A stretch of DNA of 10,924 bases from Bacteroidales bacterium. Its GTDB lineage: Bacteria > Bacteroidota > Bacteroidia > Bacteroidales > GCA-2711565. Positions within the stretch are counted from its first letter, which is position 1; every line of letters begins with the position of its first letter. Made by a program: the position numbers and the translations under genes. The notes beneath the pieces were generated by a model that saw only the letters and a list, made by a program, of their open reading frames with translations, was not told where the DNA came from and ran no database searches. Positions 7,009 to 10,924 of this stretch are shown here, one piece after another. The stretch lies in the NCBI GenBank assembly GCA_029931995.1, contig JAOZQX010000018.1, positions 1 to 10,924 on the forward strand, given 5' to 3'.

Positions 7009-7326
7009 ATGGCAACAATTGAAATTGAAGGAAAAGTCTTTGAAGTTGATGGGGATGGTTTCCTATCTCAACCAGAAATATGGAATGACGAAGTTGCACG
7101 ATTAATTGCAAAACAAGATGGCATAGAAGAATTGAATGAAAAACACTGGGCCATTATTAAAATCATCCGCAATAATTGGGAAGAAAAAGGCATGGCTCCT
7201 ATGATTAGGGTTATATGCCAGGAAACTGGTGTTCGTCTTCGTGAAATTTATGAATTGTTTCCATTGGGTCCGGCACGTGGAGCCTGTCGTGTTGCGGGAT
7301 TACCAAAACCTGATGGCTGCGTTTAG
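7009..7326 (+). CDS. dsrC: DsrC/TusE family sulfur-carrier protein with both redox cysteines
   Basis: A 105-residue cytosolic protein of normal DsrC length. DsrC is the sulfur-carrying partner of dissimilatory sulfite reductase and of the DsrMK membrane complex; TusE is its tRNA-thiolation relative. Visible features are the start IEIEGKVFEVDGDGFL (4-19), the HWAIIKIIRNNW helix (46-57), and the mobile C-terminal arm from GPARGAC (87-93) to the end GCV. The arm keeps both CysB (C93) and the penultimate CysA (C104), separated by ten residues exactly as in true DsrC. TusE has only the last cysteine, so this protein can form the intramolecular disulfide or trisulfide that DsrMK-type complexes reduce. 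A further cysteine, C70, lies in the body. The next gene, a NarI/DsrM-like subunit, starts 9 bases after the stop. No dsrAB is in the window, so its sulfur donor is probably not sulfite reductase. Confidence 0.93.
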   Translation: MATIEIEGKVFEVDGDGFLSQPEIWNDEVARLIAKQDGIEELNEKHWAIIKIIRNNWEEKGMAPMIRVICQETGVRLREIYELFPLGPARGACRVAGLPKPDGCV

Positions 7327-7335
7327 CAGATAATT

Positions 7336-7962
7336 ATGTTTTGGTATCATTGGATGACACTCGCAGCATTTGTAGTTTGCATGGGTTCCTGTTTATTTCA
7401 TCTGATTAGGCTCATTCGATTAGGTAAACCTGTAGACTATTCAAAGCAAGAAGGGAATATTTCTAAGGCTGTAAGCTATTCTTTCACAAAGGCCATGAGT
7501 CCTGCAAAAAAGGAATCGGCCTATCTGCATCTGCCAACATATACGGCAGGTATTATTTATCATCTTGGAACTTTTCTTTCGATTTTCTTATTTTTCATTT
7601 TTATATTTGAGATTGAATTTACAGCGATCACGAACTATATTCTTATCGATTTTCTGGCAATCTCAGTAATCTGTGGACTCGGAATTCTAATTAAAAGAAT
7701 TGTAAAAAAAGAATTATTGTCGCTCTCTAATCCGGATGATTTTATTTCAAATCTACTCGTTACTTTTTTTCAGTTCGCAACAACTTTGATGTTATATTGG
7801 GAAAATGGAGTAATTGTTTATTCAATAATTACAACAGCTTTATTATTGTATTTGCCGCTCGGAAAACTTAAGCACACTATTTATTTCTTTGCTGCTCGTT
7901 ATCATTTAGGATTTTTCTACGGATGGAGAGGAGTATGGCCAATAGTAAATCAAAAAAAATAA
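7336..7962 (+). CDS. NarI/DsrM-like membrane cytochrome b subunit
   Basis: A 208-residue inner-membrane protein with about five hydrophobic segments (roughly 6-28, 68-92, 98-120, 135-155 and 156-175), the layout of the NarI-like domain of nitrate reductase gamma, DsrM and HdrE. These subunits bind b hemes and exchange electrons with menaquinone. Candidate heme-ligand histidines are H65 and H76 in HLPTYTAGIIYH, at the start of the second segment, and H180 and H190 near the C-terminus (KHTIYFFAARYH). H22 is a further candidate. The pairing by segment resembles NarI but is not proven. It is shorter than DsrM proteins of sulfate reducers (about 330 residues). It lies between dsrC and the DsrK-like gene, with gaps of 9 and 4 bases, the DsrM-DsrK order, which supports a two-subunit membrane complex whose soluble half reacts with DsrC. 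Confidence 0.82.
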   Translation: MFWYHWMTLAAFVVCMGSCLFHLIRLIRLGKPVDYSKQEGNISKAVSYSFTKAMSPAKKESAYLHLPTYTAGIIYHLGTFLSIFLFFIFIFEIEFTAITNYILIDFLAISVICGLGILIKRIVKKELLSLSNPDDFISNLLVTFFQFATTLMLYWENGVIVYSIITTALLLYLPLGKLKHTIYFFAARYHLGFFYGWRGVWPIVNQKK

Positions 7963-7966
7963 AATC

Positions 7967-9262
7967 ATGGGAGTATTAACTGAAGAAAAAAAGAAATTGG
8001 GTTTGGAGGTTTTAAGTTCTCATGAAGACAGTAAACTTATTACCCACTTAAATAGTTGTGTGCATTGTGGATTATGCGCAAAAAGTTGCATTTATTACCA
8101 AGTCGACCCAAACGAACATTATGTTCCGGCGAAAAAAGTCGATATTGTCTCATCTATATATAGAAGGTATAATACTTTTCTTGGCAGGAAAGCACCTTGG
8201 CTAACCAATGCTAAAAATTTGGACGATACAACTGCAGAAGAAATGGTTGATCTTTTGTTCGGGTCTTGCACCATGTGTGGTCGTTGTACACCACATTGCT
8301 CCATTGGAGTAGACATCAATTATGTTGTTAGGAAAGGGCGTGAAATGTTATCACGAATGGGCTATGTTCCCGAAACACTTCAGGCTACTGTTAATGCAGC
8401 TATGGAAACGGGTAATAATATGGGTATTACGACCGAAGAATTTGTGGATACAATTACTTGGCTGGAAGATGATTTAAAATTTGAAGTGAATGACGATAAT
8501 GCAAACATCCCCTTAAATGTAAAAGGGAGGGATGTAATGTATACACTAAATCCGCGTGAACCAAAATTCTTTCCACTTTCGATTTCTGCAATGGCGAAGG
8601 TGTTTTTTGCCGCTAAAGAAAGTTGGAGTTTGTCAACAAAAATGTACGATGTTACAAATTATGCATTCTTCTCGGGTAATATGGAAGAAGCTGATGCGAT
8701 TGCACAACGTATGGATGACGAGATGAATAATATGGATGCAAATAGATGCGTATTGGCTGAATGTGGTCACGGTTCTAGAGCTTATAAATGGGAAGGTCCA
8801 AATTACATTCAAAAAAAATTGCCCTACGAAGTATTAACCTCAGTTGAGTTATTGGCTCAATATATTCGTGACGGAAAAGTAAAAGTTGATCCTGAGCACC
8901 TGACAGAAGTCGTCACCCTTCACGACCCTTGTAACTTGGTTAGAGAAGGTGGGACTGTTGACGATCAGCGTTACGTTATAAATAAAATTGCTAAAAATTT
9001 TGTTGAAATGACCCCACATGGCATAGATAATTTATGCTGTGGCGGAGGTGGCGGACAATTGGCAATGAGCGAATACAACGAGCGAAGAATGAAAATCGCA
9101 GGTTTAAAAGCCGAACAAATTAAAAAAACCGGTGCTACGATAGTAGTAACCCCTTGTCATAATTGTGTTGACCAACTTATGCAAACCAATGCCGAATATA
9201 AACTCAATGTTAAAATTATGACATTGGCCGAACTAGTTGCAGACGCATTGATTTTAGAATAA
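7967..9262 (+). CDS. DsrK/HdrD-like iron-sulfur protein (two 4Fe-4S motifs plus CCG domain)
   Basis: A 431-residue soluble subunit expected on the cytosolic face of the membrane, bound to the preceding cytochrome b subunit. Two ferredoxin-type motifs are complete: C31-x2-C34-x2-C37-x3-C41 and C101-x2-C104-x2-C107-x3-C111, the latter without the usual terminal proline. The C-terminal CCG domain is also complete: C322 in HDPCN, C357-C358 in LCCGGGGG, and C397-x2-C400 in PCHNC. In HdrB/HdrD and DsrK this domain holds the special cluster that cleaves disulfides. The first CCG repeat is reduced to C261 and C266 (AECGHG), as in DsrK and unlike HdrD, which favours a DsrC disulfide or trisulfide as substrate over CoM-S-S-CoB. 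No flavin domain is present, so electrons should come through the b-type subunit from menaquinol. The start ATG follows the previous stop by 4 bases. Confidence 0.9.
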   Translation: MGVLTEEKKKLGLEVLSSHEDSKLITHLNSCVHCGLCAKSCIYYQVDPNEHYVPAKKVDIVSSIYRRYNTFLGRKAPWLTNAKNLDDTTAEEMVDLLFGSCTMCGRCTPHCSIGVDINYVVRKGREMLSRMGYVPETLQATVNAAMETGNNMGITTEEFVDTITWLEDDLKFEVNDDNANIPLNVKGRDVMYTLNPREPKFFPLSISAMAKVFFAAKESWSLSTKMYDVTNYAFFSGNMEEADAIAQRMDDEMNNMDANRCVLAECGHGSRAYKWEGPNYIQKKLPYEVLTSVELLAQYIRDGKVKVDPEHLTEVVTLHDPCNLVREGGTVDDQRYVINKIAKNFVEMTPHGIDNLCCGGGGGQLAMSEYNERRMKIAGLKAEQIKKTGATIVVTPCHNCVDQLMQTNAEYKLNVKIMTLAELVADALILE

Positions 9263-9298
9263 TAATTAAATCATTATTAAGAATTTTATACAATCGAT

Positions 9299-10459
9299 AT
9301 GAGTAAACAAATTTATTTAGACAATTCAGCGACTACCTTTCCAAAACCGGAAGAGGTATATAAATTCATGGATTATTTTTACCGCAACCATGGTGTAAGT
9401 CCTGGAAGATCGGGTTTTGATGCAGCAATCGAAGCTGAAGAAGTAGTAATGGGTACTCGAAAATTACTTACCGAATTATTTAATGGCGACAATTCCGACC
9501 ATCTTACGTTTAGTTATAATGCCAGTGACTCGCTAAATATGATAATTAATGGCTTAGCCGAAAAAGGAGATCATGTTATAACAACAATGCTGGAACACAA
9601 TTCTGTCCTCCGTCCTTTACATCATTTAGTATTAGATGGCACTATTGAATTGGACCATGTGGCATTTGATAAATATGGCTATGTAGACCCCAATGACATC
9701 AAAAAAGCAATTAAAAAGAATACAAAAATGGTGATTGTAAATCACAGCTCAAATATTATTGGTACCGTACAAGCTGCTGCCGAAATTGGGAAAATTTGCA
9801 AAGAAGCCGGTGTATATTTCATTGTTGATGCAAGTCAAAGTGCAGGCATCATTCCTATCGACATGAAAGCCATGAATATTGACATCTTAGTTTTCACGGG
9901 GCATAAATGCCTAATGGGGCCAACAGGTATTGGCGGCTCTTATGTAATGGAAAAAATTCCGATTAAAGGAACCCGCTTTGGAGGAACAGGTGTTCGCTCA
10001 GCACAAGAAACTCACCTCGAACAATTCCCTTACCGCTTAGAATGCGGAACTTTGAATTTGGTTGGTGTAGCCGGATTAAATGCAGGTGTTAAATGGGTAT
10101 TAGAACAAGGTATTGAAAAACTTCATCATCAGGAAATTATGCTGTGGGATAAACTTCGCAAAGGTTTGCAGAACATAGAAAATGTCACAACATATTGTGC
10201 TGACAGCATCGAAAACCAAAATGCAGTTTTGAGTTTTAATATAAAAGGATTTGAAGCAGGCGATGTTGGAATGATGCTGGATGTAGATTATAATATTGCC
10301 AGTCGAACCGGATTACAATGCGCTCCTAAGGTTCACGAAGGAATTGGCACAAGCAATATGCACGGCACTTGTCGTTTAAGTGTTGGAGCATTCAATACCG
10401 ACGAACACATTGATGCTGCCATTGAGGCGGTTGAAGATATTGCCTCAATCAGAAAATAA
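9299..10459 (+). CDS. Class V aminotransferase fold cysteine desulfurase-like enzyme
   Basis: A 386-residue cytosolic PLP enzyme of the NifS/SufS/CsdA fold. Cysteine desulfurases convert L-cysteine to alanine and hold the sulfur as a persulfide. Seen in order are YLDNSATTFPKP at the start, H100 (LEHNS), which stacks on PLP, the D177-x2-Q180 pair (VDASQSAG), the Schiff-base lysine K203 (FTGHKCLMGPTGIG), and C341 in the loop RTGLQCAP, the place and context of the catalytic cysteine in SufS-type (group II) enzymes. All catalytic residues are therefore present, and a desulfurase activity is better supported than transamination. It lies 36 bases after the DsrK-like gene, with no terminator between, and is closed by the hairpin at 10464-10491, so it is the last gene of the cluster. 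It may feed sulfur to DsrC. A selenocysteine lyase or cysteine-sulfinate role is the alternative. No sufBCD or iscU gene is nearby. Confidence 0.9.
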   Translation: MSKQIYLDNSATTFPKPEEVYKFMDYFYRNHGVSPGRSGFDAAIEAEEVVMGTRKLLTELFNGDNSDHLTFSYNASDSLNMIINGLAEKGDHVITTMLEHNSVLRPLHHLVLDGTIELDHVAFDKYGYVDPNDIKKAIKKNTKMVIVNHSSNIIGTVQAAAEIGKICKEAGVYFIVDASQSAGIIPIDMKAMNIDILVFTGHKCLMGPTGIGGSYVMEKIPIKGTRFGGTGVRSAQETHLEQFPYRLECGTLNLVGVAGLNAGVKWVLEQGIEKLHHQEIMLWDKLRKGLQNIENVTTYCADSIENQNAVLSFNIKGFEAGDVGMMLDVDYNIASRTGLQCAPKVHEGIGTSNMHGTCRLSVGAFNTDEHIDAAIEAVEDIASIRK

Positions 10460-10463
10460 GATC

Positions 10464-10491
10464 AAAGCCTCACCTCAAGTGAGGCTTTTTT
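10464..10491 (+). terminator. Intrinsic terminator of the DsrC cluster
   Basis: A perfect 10-base-pair stem, AAAGCCTCAC (10464-10473) with GTGAGGCTTT (10479-10488), encloses the loop CTCAA and runs into six Ts (10486-10491). It starts 4 bases after the stop of the cysteine desulfurase-like gene. The base is A/T-paired, so it may also work in the reverse direction, but no minus-strand gene ends here. Confidence 0.92.
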
Positions 10492-10496
10492 ATTTC

Positions 10497-10504
10497 TATC
10501 TTTG
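10497..10504 (+). promoter_or_regulatory. -7 promoter box of the YigZ family gene
   Basis: TATCTTTG is a perfect TAnnTTTG box directly after the terminator. It predicts a start near 10511 and a leader of about 25 bases before the ATG at 10536. A -33 element is not clear because that region falls in the terminator hairpin. It shows that the next gene is transcribed separately from the sulfur cluster. Confidence 0.5.
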
Positions 10505-10535
10505 AAGCAAATAAAATCAGGCTATTTCTCTACTA

Positions 10536-10924
10536 ATGCTTTTCGAAGATACATACCGAACCATAACCAAACCATCCGACGGACTTTTCAAAGACAGAGG
10601 CAGTAAATTCATAGCTAAAGCATTTCCGGTTAGTTCCGAAAAGGATGTGAAGCAATGTTTGGCAAATCTCAGAAAAGAGTATTATGATGCTCGTCATCAT
10701 TGTTATGCCTATCAATTAGGGTTTGACAAATCTGCTTATCGAATAAATGATGATGGTGAACCTTCGGGTACAGCAGGTCGCCCAATTTTTGGTCAATTGC
10801 AATCATTCGACCTAACAAATATTCTAGTTGTGGTTATTCGTTATTTCGGAGGAACCAAGCTTGGTGTCAGTGGTTTAATTAATGCTTATAAAACAGCTAC
10901 AAAAGAAGCATTGAATACTTCAAA
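10536..10924 (+). CDS. yigZ: YigZ/IMPACT family protein (N-terminal part, cut by the window end)
   Basis: The first 129 residues of a protein that is usually about 200 long; the frame is open to the window edge. It matches the UPF0029/Impact N-terminal domain: SKFIAKAFPV (23-32), DARHHCYAY (51-59), NDDGEPSGTAGRPI (71-84), and IRYFGGTKLGVSGLINAY (101-118). These are the conserved blocks of YigZ, IMPACT and yeast YIH1. The eukaryotic members bind Gcn1 and restrain the Gcn2 kinase. The bacterial function is unsettled, and nucleic-acid binding has been suggested from the ribosomal S5-like fold. The smaller C-terminal ferredoxin-like domain lies beyond the window. The ATG was chosen because the family starts with a short LFEDTYRTI-type strand and because it suits the promoter at 10497-10504. 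Nothing links it to the upstream sulfur cluster, from which a terminator separates it. Confidence 0.93.
   Translation, partial: MLFEDTYRTITKPSDGLFKDRGSKFIAKAFPVSSEKDVKQCLANLRKEYYDARHHCYAYQLGFDKSAYRINDDGEPSGTAGRPIFGQLQSFDLTNILVVVIRYFGGTKLGVSGLINAYKTATKEALNTS

Noticed and set aside
7009..7326. TusE (tRNA 2-thiouridine relay) instead of DsrC
   Set aside because: TusE lacks the upstream cysteine; here both C93 and C104 are present with the DsrC spacing, and dsrMK-like genes follow.
8119..8319. Minus-strand open frame opposite the Fe-S motifs
   Set aside because: It is antisense to the cysteine motifs of the DsrK-like gene, with no independent support.
9257..9280. AATAAT...ATTATT inverted repeat between the DsrK-like and desulfurase genes
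   Set aside because: It is all A/T with no stable stem or T-tract; it is probably chance in an AT-rich spacer and not a terminator.
10533..10715. Minus-strand open frame of 60 codons
   Set aside because: It is opposite the YigZ reading frame, which has conserved motifs to the window end.

Overview
The window looks like a chromosomal segment of a Bacteroidota bacterium, probably of the Bacteroidales/Marinilabiliales kind. The base composition is AT-rich. Start codons follow A-rich leaders without Shine-Dalgarno motifs. Several genes are preceded by the Bacteroidota-type -7 box TAnnTTTG (at 2923-2930, 10497-10504, and on the minus strand at 6547-6540). The protein families also fit: a right-handed beta-helix surface protein tail ending in PDIGSIEY, and PiT and Na/Pi phosphate transporters that carry PhoU-like tails. 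No tRNA, rRNA, CRISPR array, insertion sequence or prophage gene was seen.

Layout. (1) 1-926: the 3' end of a beta-helix surface protein gene, whose frame closes suspiciously at the window edge, followed 6 bases later by a small VOC/glyoxalase-fold enzyme. (2) 1083-5206: two unrelated phosphate transporters in tandem, a Na+/Pi cotransporter and a PiT permease, each fused to a C-terminal PhoU-like helical domain. Each is preceded by a nearly identical element with TTAAT repeats at an 11-bp period, a good candidate for a Pho-type response-regulator site. (3) 5181-5648: a SLOG-type 'putative molybdenum carrier' protein. It overlaps the end of the PiT gene and also runs tail-to-tail into prmC on the minus strand, overlapping it by 12 bases. 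(4) 5637-6512 (minus): prmC, the release-factor glutamine methyltransferase, with its own promoter. (5) 6739-10459: a compact five-gene cluster on the plus strand. (6) 10464-10491: a strong intrinsic terminator, then a separate promoter and the start of a YigZ/IMPACT family gene that runs off the window.

The most interesting part is the cluster at 6739-10459. It encodes, in order, an 81-residue five-cysteine protein, a DsrC with both redox cysteines (C93 and C104), a short NarI/DsrM-like membrane cytochrome b subunit, a DsrK/HdrD-like iron-sulfur protein, and a class V PLP enzyme with cysteine desulfurase active-site residues. No dissimilatory sulfite reductase (DsrAB) gene, DsrEFH, TusA or rhodanese gene is present in the window. 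The gene set suggests a minimal sulfur relay: the desulfurase takes sulfane sulfur from cysteine, DsrC carries it between its two cysteines, and the DsrMK-like pair links the DsrC disulfide or trisulfide to the membrane quinone pool. That pathway is inferred from gene content and intact active sites; it is not shown by the sequence.
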